From assembly GCA_049322755.1 (NCBI GenBank), contig JBMOQX010000027.1:1-64000 (forward strand): a stretch of DNA of 64,000 nt, in the 5' to 3' direction. A program made the position numbers and the translations under genes. Numbering within the stretch: position 1 is the stretch's first letter; every line of letters begins with the position of its first letter. This document shows positions 25,356 to 34,066 of this stretch, piece after piece. The stretch is from DATIUV01 sp049322755 (GTDB taxonomy: Bacteria > Pseudomonadota > Gammaproteobacteria > Burkholderiales > UBA6910). The notes under the pieces were generated by a model that saw only the letters and a program-made list of their open reading frames with translations, did not search any database and was not told the origin of the DNA.

Positions 25356-25386
25356 CGCGGGCCTTTCGACCCCAAGGAGAACACCC

Positions 25387-26133
25387 ATGCAACGCTTCGA
25401 AGGCAAGAACGTGCTGGTCACCGGCGGCACCAGCGGCATCGGGCTCGCCACCGCGAAACGTCTCGTGGCCGAAGGCGCGAAGGTGGCCGTGACCGGCACC
25501 CGCGACGACCGGCTGGACGCGGCGCGCAAGGAGATTCCCGGTGTGGTCGCGTTCAGGAACGACGCCGCGGACCCGAAGGCGGCGGACGCGCTGGCCACGG
25601 AGGTGTCGGGCAAGCTCGGCAGGCTCGACGGCGTTTTCCTCAACGCCGGCTTCGGCCGCTTCCAGCCGCTCGCCGACGTGAGCGCCGCGGAGTTCGACGC
25701 CCAGTTCGCGGTCAACGTGCGCGGCCCGCTGCTCCAGAGCCGGGCGCTGGCGCCGGTCCTGAACGACGGCGCGGCGGTGGTGCTCAACACCTCGGTCGCG
25801 CACGAGCTGGGGCTGCAGAACGGCGCCATCTACTCCTCCACCAAGGGGGCGCTGCGCACGCTGGCGCGATCCCTGGCACGGGAACTGGCGCCGCGCGGCA
25901 TCCGCGTCAACGCGGTGAGCCCCGGTCCCATCGCCACGAACTTTTTCGAGCGCACCGGTCTGCCCAAGGAGGCGGTGGAGGAGTTCGGCGCCGCGATCCT
26001 GCAGCGGGTGCCGCTGGGGCGGTTCGGCACGCCGGAGGAAGTGGCCGCCGTGGCCGCGTTCCTGCTCTCGGCCGACGCGTCCTATGTCACCGGCGCCGAG
26101 TACGTCGTCGACGGCGGCATGACGCAGCTCTGA
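25387..26133 (+). CDS. short-chain dehydrogenase/reductase
   Basis: This 248-residue classical SDR has the coenzyme loop VTGGTSGIGLATAKRL, LNAGFG in place of NNAG, and the catalytic YSSTKGALRTLARSL (Tyr-x-x-x-Lys). The C-terminus ends with YVTGAEYVVDGGMTQL. Basic TGTRDDR after the second strand suggests NADP(H) use. The substrate is unknown. It belongs to the pirin-DoxX-SDR-flavin reductase run, so a carbonyl product of electrophile metabolism is a reasonable guess. GGAGA precedes the start. Confidence 0.93.
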   Translation: MQRFEGKNVLVTGGTSGIGLATAKRLVAEGAKVAVTGTRDDRLDAARKEIPGVVAFRNDAADPKAADALATEVSGKLGRLDGVFLNAGFGRFQPLADVSAAEFDAQFAVNVRGPLLQSRALAPVLNDGAAVVLNTSVAHELGLQNGAIYSSTKGALRTLARSLARELAPRGIRVNAVSPGPIATNFFERTGLPKEAVEEFGAAILQRVPLGRFGTPEEVAAVAAFLLSADASYVTGAEYVVDGGMTQL

Positions 26134-26170
26134 CGCGATCCATTGAACGACCACCGACAGGAGTCCCTTG

Positions 26171-27244
26171 ATGACCACCGAAAGCAAGCTTTTCCAGAGC
26201 GTCACCATCGGGCGCTACCCGCTGAAGAACCGCCTGGTGATGGCGCCCATGACGCGCTCGCGTGCCGACGACAACGGCGTGCCTTCCGAACTGGTGCCGA
26301 CCTACTACGCCCAGCGCGCCGGCGCCGGCCTCATCATCAGCGAGGGCATCTACCCCTCGCCGATGGGCAAGGGCTACGTGCGCACCCCGGGCATCCACTC
26401 CGACGCCCAGGTGGCGGCGTGGAAGAAGGTGACCGACGCGGTGCACGCCAAGGGCGGCCTCATCTTCGCCCAGATCATGCACGCCGGCCGCATCTCCGAC
26501 CCGTCGTTCCTGCCCGGCGGCGCGACGCCGGTGGCGCCGTCGGCGGTGCGGCCCAACGGCCAGTCCTACACCGACGAGGGCATGAAGCCCCACGTCACGC
26601 CGCGGGCGCTCGCTCTCGAGGAGATTCCCGGCGTCATCGCCGAGTACGCGCAGGCAACGCGGCGAGCGCTGGAAGCCGGCTTCGACGGCGTCGAGCTGCA
26701 CGGCGCCTCCGGCTACCTGCCGATGCAGTTCCTGTCTTCCGGAGCCAACCGGCGCACCGACCGCTACGGCGGCTCGGCGGAGAACCGCGCGCGCTTCATC
26801 GTGGAGACGCTGCGGGCGATGGTGACGGTGGCGGGCGCCGACCGCGTCGGCATCAAGCTTTCGCCCGAGATGGCGTTCAACGACATCACCGACGCCAATC
26901 CGGCGGAGACCTACGCCGCGCTGGTGACGGCGATCAGTAGCATGGGCCTCGCCTACCTGCACGTCACGCCGTACGGCAAGGACGTGGACTACCACGCGCT
27001 GCTGCGGCCGCTGTTCCACGGGCCGTACCTGGCGGGGGCCGGTCTCACGCAGGCGTCGGCGGAGCGGCTGCTGCAAAAGGGCACGGCCGACGCCGCGGTG
27101 TTCGGCACGCTGTTCCTGGCCAATCCGGACCTGCCCGAGCGCTTCAGACGCGGGGCCGCTTTGAACGCACCGGATCAGTCCACGTTCTACTCGCCGGGTC
27201 CGATGGGGTACATCGACTACCCGACGCTGGCGCAGGCGGCGTGA
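26171..27244 (+). CDS. old yellow enzyme family alkene reductase (NemA-like)
   Basis: This 357-residue FMN enzyme reduces activated carbon-carbon double bonds such as those of N-ethylmaleimide and enals with NAD(P)H. The motifs are LKNRLVMAPMTRSRADDNGV, FAQIMHAGRIS, HGASGYLPMQFLSSGANRR and DRYGGSAENRARF, plus a C-terminal barrel with VFGTLFLANPDLPERF. ATG at 26171 is favoured over the TTG one codon before. The stop codon lies in the repeat edge GGCGTGAGTCACC. The gene fits the electrophile-defence group that starts with pirin. Confidence 0.95.
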   Translation: MTTESKLFQSVTIGRYPLKNRLVMAPMTRSRADDNGVPSELVPTYYAQRAGAGLIISEGIYPSPMGKGYVRTPGIHSDAQVAAWKKVTDAVHAKGGLIFAQIMHAGRISDPSFLPGGATPVAPSAVRPNGQSYTDEGMKPHVTPRALALEEIPGVIAEYAQATRRALEAGFDGVELHGASGYLPMQFLSSGANRRTDRYGGSAENRARFIVETLRAMVTVAGADRVGIKLSPEMAFNDITDANPAETYAALVTAISSMGLAYLHVTPYGKDVDYHALLRPLFHGPYLAGAGLTQASAERLLQKGTADAAVFGTLFLANPDLPERFRRGAALNAPDQSTFYSPGPMGYIDYPTLAQAA

Positions 27245-27606
27245 GTCACCCGGCGAGGGGCCCGGCCCCTCTCTCCCCGCCTCTCCCCCCGAGGGGGAGA
27301 GGAGGCAAGTGGGCGCTCATCGGGATCGCGCTCGCCACCGCCTCTCCCGGCCTCTCCCCCGAGGGGGAGAAGAGGCTCGTGGGGCACCCCTCTCCCTCGG
27401 GGAGAGCCGCCGGCGATGACCTGGGCGGCGGCACCGGCGGAGGCTCGTGGGCACCCCTCTCCCTCGGGCAGAGGGGCGGGGGTGAGGGCGTGGGGTCGAC
27501 GGCAAAGCGAACGCTGTCGGCCGCCGACGCCGTGCAATTGCTGCCGCGATGACCTTGGACGAGGCGGCAGCGTGAGAAGGTTATTCGTCACGAAACGGAG
27601 GAACCC
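27245..27606. repeat. 362-base repeat-filled intergenic region, no gene
   Basis: The region starts with the same edge as the one behind pabB (GGCGTGAGTCACCCGGCGAG, from 27237). It contains CCTCTCCCCC (27280-27289) pairing with GGGGGAGAGG (27293-27302), then further CTCTCCC stems. It ends with a degenerate form of the right edge (GAGGCGGCAGCGTGAG near 27560). Short frames across it are low-complexity and not credible genes. Confidence 0.75.
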
Positions 27607-28230
27607 ATGACGATCCGGATACAGGTGGTTTTCTACAGCATGTACGGTCACGTCCACACCATGGCCCAAGCGGTGGCCGCCGGCGCGCGGGAGGTGCCGG
27701 ACGCCGAGGTGCAGCTCTTCCAGGTGCCGGAGCTGGTGCCGGACGAGGTGCTGGAGAAGGCCGGCGCGAAGCGGGCGCGGGCGGCGTTTGCCGATGTGCC
27801 GGTGATCCGGCCCGAGCAGCTGGCCGAGGCCGACGCCGTGATCTTCGGCACGCCGACGCGCTTCGGCAACATGGCGGCGCAGATGCGCAACTTCCTCGAC
27901 CAGACCGGCGCGCTTTGGGCGCGGGGTGCCCTGGTGGGCAAAGTGGGCAGCGTGTTCACGTCCACCGCCAGCCAGCACGGCGGCCAGGAGACCACCCTCA
28001 CCAGCTTCCACTCGACGCTTCTGCACCACGGCATGGTGATCGTCGGCGTCCCGTATTCGGAGCCGCGCCTGATGGAGATGGGGGAGGTCACCGGCGGCAC
28101 GCCCTACGGCGCCAGCACGCTGGCCGGCGGCGACGGCTCGCGCCGGCCGAGCGAGAACGAGCTGGCGATCGCCCGTTTCCAGGGGCGGCACGTGGCCGAG
28201 ATTGCGCGGCGGCTCAAGACAGGGGCGTGA
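27607..28230 (+). CDS. wrbA: NAD(P)H:quinone oxidoreductase, WrbA family
   Basis: This 207-residue flavodoxin-like enzyme reduces quinones by two electrons and avoids semiquinones. It has VVFYSMYGHVHTMAQAVAAG for FMN phosphate binding, IFGTPTRFGNMAAQMRNFLD, FTSTASQHGGQETTL and GGTPYGASTLAGGDGSRRPS, all hallmarks of WrbA. Length is normal. CGGAGGAACCC precedes the start. Its stop overlaps the start of the glutathionyl-hydroquinone reductase gene, so quinone reduction and removal of glutathionylated quinols are translationally linked. Confidence 0.96.
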   Translation: MTIRIQVVFYSMYGHVHTMAQAVAAGAREVPDAEVQLFQVPELVPDEVLEKAGAKRARAAFADVPVIRPEQLAEADAVIFGTPTRFGNMAAQMRNFLDQTGALWARGALVGKVGSVFTSTASQHGGQETTLTSFHSTLLHHGMVIVGVPYSEPRLMEMGEVTGGTPYGASTLAGGDGSRRPSENELAIARFQGRHVAEIARRLKTGA

Positions 28231-29198
28231 TGGGTTACCTCAGGAACGGCGTCTGGAACGACGGCTGGTACGACACCCGCGAAAGCGCGGGCGAGTTCGT
28301 CCGCCCCGAGGCCGGCTTCCGCGGCCGTGTCAGCGCCGACGGCGCCGGCGGTTTTCCCGCCGAGGCCGGCCGCTACCGCCTGTACGTGTCCTATGCATGC
28401 CCCTGGGCGCACCGCACGCTCATCTTCCGCAAGCTCAAGCGGCTGGAAGCGGTGGTCCCGGTGTCGGTGGTGGAGCCGGTGATGTCGGCCGAAGGCTGGG
28501 CCTTCAGCGCCGAGCTGCCGGACGAGGCCAACGGCTTGCGCCACCTGCACCAGCTCTACACCGCGTCGCAGCCGGACTACAGCGGGCGGGTGACGGTGCC
28601 CGTGCTGTGGGACATTCGGCGGCGCACCATCGTCAACAACGAATCGGCGGAGATCATCCGCATGCTGAACAGCGAGTTCGGCGCTTTCACCAACGCGCGC
28701 ACGGATTACTACCCGGCGGGGCTGCGTAAGGAAATCGACGCGATCAACGACTACGTCTACGATCACGTGAACAACGGCGTCTACCGCTGCGGTTTCGCCG
28801 GCAGCCAGCCGGCCTACGGGCGGGCGTTCGACCGGCTGTTCGCGGCGCTGGACGAGCTGGACGCGCAACTCGGGCGGCAGCGCTACCTGGCCGGCGACCG
28901 GCTTACCGAGGCGGACTGGCGCCTGTTCACCACGCTGGTGCGCTTCGACCCGGTCTACCACGGCCATTTCAAGTGCAACCTGCGCCGCATCGAGGATTAC
29001 CATAACCTTTCCGGTTACCTGCGGGAGCTCTACCAGGTGCCGGGCATCGCCGAGACCGTGGACATGGACCACATCAAGCGCCACTACTATATGAGCCACG
29101 AGCACATCAACCCGTCGCGCATCGTGCCCAAGGGGCCGGCGCTGGACTTCGCCCGGCCCCACGACCGGGCTCGCCTGCCGGCGGCGGAGGCGGCGTGA
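28230..29198 (+). CDS. yqjG: glutathionyl-hydroquinone reductase (Xi-class glutathione transferase)
   Basis: This 322-residue enzyme reduces glutathionyl-hydroquinones back to hydroquinones. The active-site cysteine is in YVSYACPWAHRTLIF (the CPWA motif of Xi-class enzymes). The glutathione-binding IVNNESAEIIRMLNSEF follows. The C-terminal helical domain includes YRCGFAGSQPAYGRAFDRLF and HGHFKCNLRRIEDYHNLSGY, then DHIKRHYYMSHEHINP. Family length is about 320. The ATG overlaps the WrbA stop (TGATG). Confidence 0.96.
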   Translation: MGYLRNGVWNDGWYDTRESAGEFVRPEAGFRGRVSADGAGGFPAEAGRYRLYVSYACPWAHRTLIFRKLKRLEAVVPVSVVEPVMSAEGWAFSAELPDEANGLRHLHQLYTASQPDYSGRVTVPVLWDIRRRTIVNNESAEIIRMLNSEFGAFTNARTDYYPAGLRKEIDAINDYVYDHVNNGVYRCGFAGSQPAYGRAFDRLFAALDELDAQLGRQRYLAGDRLTEADWRLFTTLVRFDPVYHGHFKCNLRRIEDYHNLSGYLRELYQVPGIAETVDMDHIKRHYYMSHEHINPSRIVPKGPALDFARPHDRARLPAAEAA

Positions 29199-29416
29199 GC
29201 TCGAAAGGTTTACGTCGGGCTTGCCGCAGAGAGGCGCAGAGTGAATGGGAAAAACCTCTTACCGCGAAGGACGCAAAGGACACGAAGTAAATGCTCGTCA
29301 ACATCGTGGTCATTATTCCTTTGCGACCTTGGCGTCCTTTGCGGTTCCTATGGGGTTTCTCTGCGCCACTGCGCCTCCGCGGTGATGAAGCGCTGAAGCC
29401 TTCCCGCTGACGAACC
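29199..29416. repeat. long imperfect palindrome of the GCAAAGGACGC / GCGCAGAG type
   Basis: The left part (about 29218-29290) carries GCAGAGAGGCGCAGAGTG and GCGAAGGACGCAAAGGACAC. The right part (about 29318-29395) carries their near reverse complements, GTCCTTTGCGGTTCC and CTCTGCGCCACTGCGCCTC. The two arms flank about 30 AT-richer bases. Dispersed elements of this type occur in many unrelated draft genomes. There is no gene inside. Confidence 0.75.
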
Positions 29417-30382
29417 ATGGACCACCTGCTGACGCTGTTCATCCAGTACGGCCTGCTGCTGGTGTACGCCAACGTGCTGATCGAGCAGCTGGGCGCGCCG
29501 GTGCCGGCGTACCCCACCATCGTGGTGGCGGCGGCGCTGTCGGGAAGCGGCGGGCCGGCGTGGGGCGCGGTACTGGCCACCGCGGTTCTGGGGGCGGTGA
29601 TCGGCGACGCCGTCTGGTACGCCGCCGGCCGCCGCTACGGCCACCGCGTGCTGAAGACCATGTGCCGGGTCTCGCTGTCGCCGGATTCCTGTGTGCGCCA
29701 GACGGAATCGGTGTTCGAGCGCATCGGCCCGCGCGCGCTGCTGTTCGCCAAGTTTGTCCCCGGGCTCTCGGCAGTGGCGGCGCCGCTCACCGGCGCGATG
29801 GGCGTCGCGTTCCCGCGCTTCCTCGCGTGGGACGCTGCCGGCGCGCTGCTGTGGGCGGGCAGCGCCGTGGCGTTGGGGCTGGTGTTCCAGGACCAGATCG
29901 ATCTGCTGCTGCAGGCGCTGGCCGACATGGGCGGCGTGGCGCTGATGCTGCTGGGCGCGCTGCTGGCGCTGTTCATCGCGTTCAAGTGGTGGGAGCGCCA
30001 CCGCTTCCGCCGGTTCCTGGAGGCGGCGCGCATTTCGGTGGACGAGCTCTACCGCCTGCTGGAAGGCGGCACCGCGCCGGCGATCTTCGACGTGCGCTCG
30101 CGCACCGCCCGCGACCTCGATGCGCGCCGCATCCCCGGGGCGATGCCGCTGGATCTCGAGGACCTGGAGGGCGCCATCGCCCGCATCGCGCCCGAGCGTG
30201 ACGTGGTGGTGTACTGTTCGTGCCCCAACGAGGCCACCGCGGTCAAGGTGGCGCGGCTGCTCAAGGCTCGCGGCTTCAAGCGCGTGCGTCCGCTGAGCGG
30301 CGGCCTCGACGCCTGGGCGGCTGCAGGCTTCCAATTCGAAGGCCGGCCGGAGAAGCCCGTTGTCCTCGACCCCGCCGCGTGA
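29417..30382 (+). CDS. DedA-family membrane protein fused to a C-terminal rhodanese domain
   Basis: This 321-residue protein joins two parts. Residues 1-190 are a DedA/SNARE-associated (VTT) domain with GAPVPAYPTIVVAAALSG, VIGDAVWYAAGRRYG and the typical KFVPGLSAVAAPLTGAMGV. Residues about 205-310 are a rhodanese-like domain with FDVRSRTARDLDARRIPGA and the active-site loop VVYCSCPNEATA with its cysteine. DedA proteins take part in membrane lipid scrambling and transport. The fused sulfurtransferase domain recurs in proteobacteria, but its role is unknown. The 3' end overlaps the patatin gene. Confidence 0.93.
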   Translation: MDHLLTLFIQYGLLLVYANVLIEQLGAPVPAYPTIVVAAALSGSGGPAWGAVLATAVLGAVIGDAVWYAAGRRYGHRVLKTMCRVSLSPDSCVRQTESVFERIGPRALLFAKFVPGLSAVAAPLTGAMGVAFPRFLAWDAAGALLWAGSAVALGLVFQDQIDLLLQALADMGGVALMLLGALLALFIAFKWWERHRFRRFLEAARISVDELYRLLEGGTAPAIFDVRSRTARDLDARRIPGAMPLDLEDLEGAIARIAPERDVVVYCSCPNEATAVKVARLLKARGFKRVRPLSGGLDAWAAAGFQFEGRPEKPVVLDPAA

Positions 30383-31514
30383 GCCGCCGCGTTTTGCCGC
30401 TCGTCCCGAGATCCGGCGTCTGGCGCTGACGCTGCAGGGCGGCGGCGCGCTGGGCGCGTACCAGGCGGGCGTCTACCAGGCGCTGGAGGAGCACGGCTTC
30501 GAGCCCGGCTGGGTGGCGGGCACTTCTATCGGCGCCATCAACGGCGCTCTCATTGCCGGCAATCCGCCCGGCGCGCGCACCGCGAAGCTGCGCGCGTTCT
30601 GGGAGCGCGTCGCCGACCGCTCCCTGACTGCCGCCGGCGACAGCCCGGCGCTGCGGCCGTGGGTCGGCGCGTTCGCTGCGTGGAACGCGATCCTCGCTGG
30701 CCGCCCGGGTTTCTTCTCGCCGCGCTACGCTCCGGCGGCATGCGGTGCGCCCGAGGCGCTGAGCTATTACGACACCGCGCCGCTGCGCGAGGCGCTGGCG
30801 GAACTGGTGGACTTCGGCCGCCTCAACGCCGGCGCTCCGCGCTTCTCGGTGGGCGCGGTGCACGTCGCCAGCGGGCGGCTGCGCTATTTCGACAGCCGCT
30901 ACCAGCGCATCGGCCCTGAGCACGTGCTGGCCAGCGGCGCGCTGCCGCCCGGATTCCCGGCGGTGCGCGTGGACGACGAGCTCTACTGGGACGGCGGCAT
31001 CTACTCGAACACGCCGCTGGAGATCGTGCTCGACGACCATCCCCGGGTGTCCACCCTGTGCGTGATGGTGGACCTGTTCGATCCGGCCGGGCCGGAGCCC
31101 GGATCGCTGGCCGAAGTCATGGCGCGGCGCAAGAACATCGCCTACGCCAGCCGTTCGCGCCAGCACCTGGAGGACTACGCCAAGGTGCACAACCTGCGGC
31201 GCGCGGTGCAGGCACTGTACGCGCGGCTCTCGCCCGAGCTGCAGCAGGACCCCCAGGTGCGGCGGCTGGCGGGGCTGGGCTGCCAGACCACCATGGAGAT
31301 CGTGCACCTGGGGTACGCCGACGGCGCCTGGGAGCTGGAAACCAAGGACATCGACTTCTCGTGGGCGGCGATCCGCGCGCGCTGGGGCAAGGGTTACGCC
31401 GACGCCTGCCGCATGATCGAGCGCGCGCCCTGGCGCGAGCCGCTGCCGGCGGGCGTGGGCGCGGTGGTCCACGAGTTTCCGCGGGAACCCGACGAAGAAA
31501 GGAGCATGCCATGA
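30360..31514 (+). CDS. patatin-like phospholipase with DUF3734
   Basis: This 384-residue protein has the patatin oxyanion loop LQGGGALGAYQAGVYQAL, the nucleophile motif GTSIGAIN and the catalytic YWDGGIYSNTPLE (Asp of the Ser-Asp dyad). The C-terminal third (RRKNIAYASRSRQHLEDYAK to RMIERAPWRE) corresponds to DUF3734. In polyhydroxybutyrate-accumulating proteobacteria this family commonly precedes 3-hydroxybutyrate dehydrogenase, as here (ATGA overlap). The TTG start at 30360 is the only suitable one and remains somewhat uncertain. Confidence 0.92.
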   Translation: MSSTPPREPPRFAARPEIRRLALTLQGGGALGAYQAGVYQALEEHGFEPGWVAGTSIGAINGALIAGNPPGARTAKLRAFWERVADRSLTAAGDSPALRPWVGAFAAWNAILAGRPGFFSPRYAPAACGAPEALSYYDTAPLREALAELVDFGRLNAGAPRFSVGAVHVASGRLRYFDSRYQRIGPEHVLASGALPPGFPAVRVDDELYWDGGIYSNTPLEIVLDDHPRVSTLCVMVDLFDPAGPEPGSLAEVMARRKNIAYASRSRQHLEDYAKVHNLRRAVQALYARLSPELQQDPQVRRLAGLGCQTTMEIVHLGYADGAWELETKDIDFSWAAIRARWGKGYADACRMIERAPWREPLPAGVGAVVHEFPREPDEERSMP

Positions 31515-32284
31515 AGCTCGCCAACAAGGTGGCCCTGGTGACCGGCGCCGCCAGCGGCATCGGCAAGGCCATCGCCGAGACCTACGCCCGCGAAGGCGCG
31601 CGGGTGGTGTTCGCAGACCTCAACCTGGAGGCGGCGCGCGCCGCCGCCGCGCCGCTGGGCGAGCACGCCGTCGCCGCCGCCATGGACGTGACCGACGAGG
31701 CCCAGGTGGATGCGGGCGTGCGCCTGGCGGTGGAACAGTTCGGCGGCCTCGACATCGCCGTGTCCAACGCCGGCATCCAGCACCTGGAGCGCCTCGTCGA
31801 CCTGTCGCTGGCGAACTGGCGCAAGGTGCTGGCGGTGCACCTGGACGCCGCGTTTCTGGTGACCCGCGCGGCGATGCGCCAGATGATCGCCCAGGGCCGC
31901 GGCGGCACGCTGATCTACATGGGCTCGGTGCATTCCAAGGCGGCTTCCATGCTGAAGGCGCCCTACGTCGCCGCCAAGCACGGGATCCTGGGGCTCGCGC
32001 GCACCGCGGCGAAGGAGGGCGGCGAGCACGGCATCCGCACCAACGTCATCTGCCCCGGCTTCGTGCTCACGCCGCTGGTGCAGCGCCAGATCCCCGAGCT
32101 GGCGAGGGAGAAGGGCATCAGCGAGGAGGAGGTGAAGCAGACCATCTTCCTCAAGGACACCGTGGACGGCGAGTTCTCCACGGAAACCGACATCGCCGAG
32201 GCGGCGCTGTTCCTGGCCGCGTTTCCCACCAACGCCCTCACCGGCCAGTCGCTGATCGTCAGCCACGGCTGGCACATGGAGTGA
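31511..32284 (+). CDS. bdhA: 3-hydroxybutyrate dehydrogenase
   Basis: This 257-residue SDR oxidises D-3-hydroxybutyrate to acetoacetate with NAD+. It has VTGAASGIGKAIAETYARE, SNAGIQHLE, IYMGSVHSKAAS and the catalytic YVAAKHGILGLARTAA. The family-specific NVICPGFVLTPLVQRQIPE and LTGQSLIVSHGWHME at the C-terminus distinguish it from other SDRs. It overlaps the patatin gene upstream (ATGA) and the dioxygenase gene downstream (GTGA). No polyhydroxybutyrate synthase or phasin is in the window. Confidence 0.94.
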   Translation: MKLANKVALVTGAASGIGKAIAETYAREGARVVFADLNLEAARAAAAPLGEHAVAAAMDVTDEAQVDAGVRLAVEQFGGLDIAVSNAGIQHLERLVDLSLANWRKVLAVHLDAAFLVTRAAMRQMIAQGRGGTLIYMGSVHSKAASMLKAPYVAAKHGILGLARTAAKEGGEHGIRTNVICPGFVLTPLVQRQIPELAREKGISEEEVKQTIFLKDTVDGEFSTETDIAEAALFLAAFPTNALTGQSLIVSHGWHME

Positions 32285-33063
32285 GCGTGGCGCGGATGCC
32301 GGCGCTGTTCGTCTCCCACGGCGCGCCGACGCTGCCGCTGGAGGACGTCCCCGCGCGCGATTTCCTGGGCGCGCTGGGCGCGGAGCTGCCGCGGCCGCGG
32401 GCCATCCTCGCCGTCTCGGCCCACTGGCTCACCGATACGCCCGCCGTGAGCGCGGCGCCGCGTCCTGAGACGGTCCACGATGTCTACGGCTTCCCGGCGC
32501 CGCTCTACGCGCTGCGCTATCCTGCGCCGGGCGACGCCGCCGTCGCGGAGCGCGCTCGCGCGCTGCTCGACGGCGCGGGGTTTTCCGCCAGCGTGGACGG
32601 CGCGCGCGGCCTCGACCACGGGGCCTGGGTTCCGCTCATGCTGATGTACCCGGACGCCGACGTGCCGGTGATCCAGCTCGCGCTGCAGCCGCGCCTGGGC
32701 ACCGGGCATCACCTCCGGCTCGGCGCGGCGCTTGCCGCCCTGCGCGACGAGGGCGTGCTGATCCTGGGCAGCGGCGGTGCCACCCACAACCTGCGCGAGT
32801 TCCGCGGCCACGCGGCCGGCGATCCGCTGGAGGATTACGCCGCCGGGTTCGCGCGCTGGCTGGCGCAGGCCGTCGAGCGCGGCGACCGCGAGGCGCTGGC
32901 GAACTACCGCGCGCTGGCACCTCACGCCGCGCGCAACCACCCCACCGACGAGCACCTGCTGCCGCTGCACGTCGCCGCCGGCGCGGCGGCCGGCCCCGGC
33001 CGGCGCATTCACGCGAGCGCGAGCTACGGCGTCCTGGCGATGGACGCGTACCGCTTCGACTGA
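32281..33063 (+). CDS. ygiD: DODA-type extradiol ring-opening dioxygenase
   Basis: This 260-residue protein belongs to the class III (LigB-like) dioxygenases that open catechol rings, the DOPA 4,5-dioxygenase group. It has LFVSHGAPTLPLE, AILAVSAHWLTDTPAVSAA, a metal-site GARGLDHGAWVPLMLMYPDA and LILGSGGATHNLREF. The histidines of VSHGAP, SAHW and DHGAW are the zinc or iron ligands. The start GTG overlaps the upstream stop. It is likely co-transcribed with patatin and hydroxybutyrate dehydrogenase, although a functional link is not evident. Confidence 0.92.
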   Translation: MSVARMPALFVSHGAPTLPLEDVPARDFLGALGAELPRPRAILAVSAHWLTDTPAVSAAPRPETVHDVYGFPAPLYALRYPAPGDAAVAERARALLDGAGFSASVDGARGLDHGAWVPLMLMYPDADVPVIQLALQPRLGTGHHLRLGAALAALRDEGVLILGSGGATHNLREFRGHAAGDPLEDYAAGFARWLAQAVERGDREALANYRALAPHAARNHPTDEHLLPLHVAAGAAAGPGRRIHASASYGVLAMDAYRFD

Positions 33064-33075
33064 GGCGCGCAGCCC

Positions 33076-33918
33076 GTGTCACCTCCGATCGAGAGCCAGG
33101 AAATCCGGATCTGGCGGCCGTGCGGCGTCGACAGTCTCGAGCTGCACCTGGGCCGCCGCGTGTTCGAAAGCGCGCCGCGCCAGTTCCACGAGGAGTTCGA
33201 GATCGGCGTCGTCATCGCGGGCGCGGCGCGCGTGCGCCTGCGGGGCGCCGGCGAAGTGGTGCCGGCGGGCCAGCTGGTGCTGCTTGAACCGGGGGTGGCG
33301 CACGACGTTTCCGTTCCCGGCGGCGAGCTGTGCGACTTTCGAGTGTTCTACGTGCCAACGGACGTGGTCGCGGACGCGGCGCGGGCGTTGGGGCTTGATG
33401 CGGGCGCGGTGCACTTCCGGCAGATGTCCAACGTGGATCCGACGTTGGCGGGCATGGCGGAGTCGGTGCACCGGGGGTTTCAGCGCGAGGGCTCGTGGCT
33501 GGCTGAGCAAACGCGTTTCGCGGAAATGCTCCTGCATCTGCTGGCGCGGCACGGCGCCGGGCCGCGCAGGCGCGACACAAGCCCCGATGCGTGGCCCGAC
33601 GGCGTCCGCAGAGCGCGCGAGTTGCTGCACGACCGGCTGGCGGAGAACGTCACGCTGGACGAACTGGCGCTGGCCGCCGGGCTGAGCCGCTATCACTTCC
33701 TGCGCGTGTTTCGCGCCGCCACCGGCCTGCCGCCCCACACCTACCAGACCACGATCCGCATCGCGGCGGCCAAGCGCCTGCTCCGCGCCGGGCTGGCGGC
33801 AGGCCAGGTGGCGCTGGAGACCGGCTTTTCCGACCAGAGCCACTTCTCGCGCCATTTCCGCCGGCGCGTCGGCGTCACGCCAGCCGAGTTCCGGCGCGGC
33901 GCTGCGAGCCGACGCTAG
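33076..33918 (+). CDS. AraC-family transcriptional regulator
   Basis: This 280-residue regulator has an N-terminal cupin-like sensing domain (FHEEFEIGVVIAGAARVRLR and LVLLEPGVAHDVSVPGG). It ends with two helix-turn-helix units typical of AraC: NVTLDELALAAGLSRYHFLR and LAAGQVALETGFSDQSHFSR followed by HFRRRVGVTPAEFRRG. It follows the dioxygenase gene by 12 bases on the same strand. Targets and effector are unknown; candidates are the preceding operon or the isochorismatase-like gene after it. Confidence 0.93.
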   Translation: MSPPIESQEIRIWRPCGVDSLELHLGRRVFESAPRQFHEEFEIGVVIAGAARVRLRGAGEVVPAGQLVLLEPGVAHDVSVPGGELCDFRVFYVPTDVVADAARALGLDAGAVHFRQMSNVDPTLAGMAESVHRGFQREGSWLAEQTRFAEMLLHLLARHGAGPRRRDTSPDAWPDGVRRARELLHDRLAENVTLDELALAAGLSRYHFLRVFRAATGLPPHTYQTTIRIAAAKRLLRAGLAAGQVALETGFSDQSHFSRHFRRRVGVTPAEFRRGAASRR

Positions 33919-34066
33919 CACTTGCCGCGGCGTCCTGCTGCAAGCCGGGCGAAGCAATTTTGTTCTAGCCCGCGGCGCGCCTTCGTCTCTACGCTTCGAG
34001 CATCGCCGTCCCGCGCGGCGACACCCTGACGATCACAGGGTTTTCTTCCGCCACCAGGAGCCCGCC

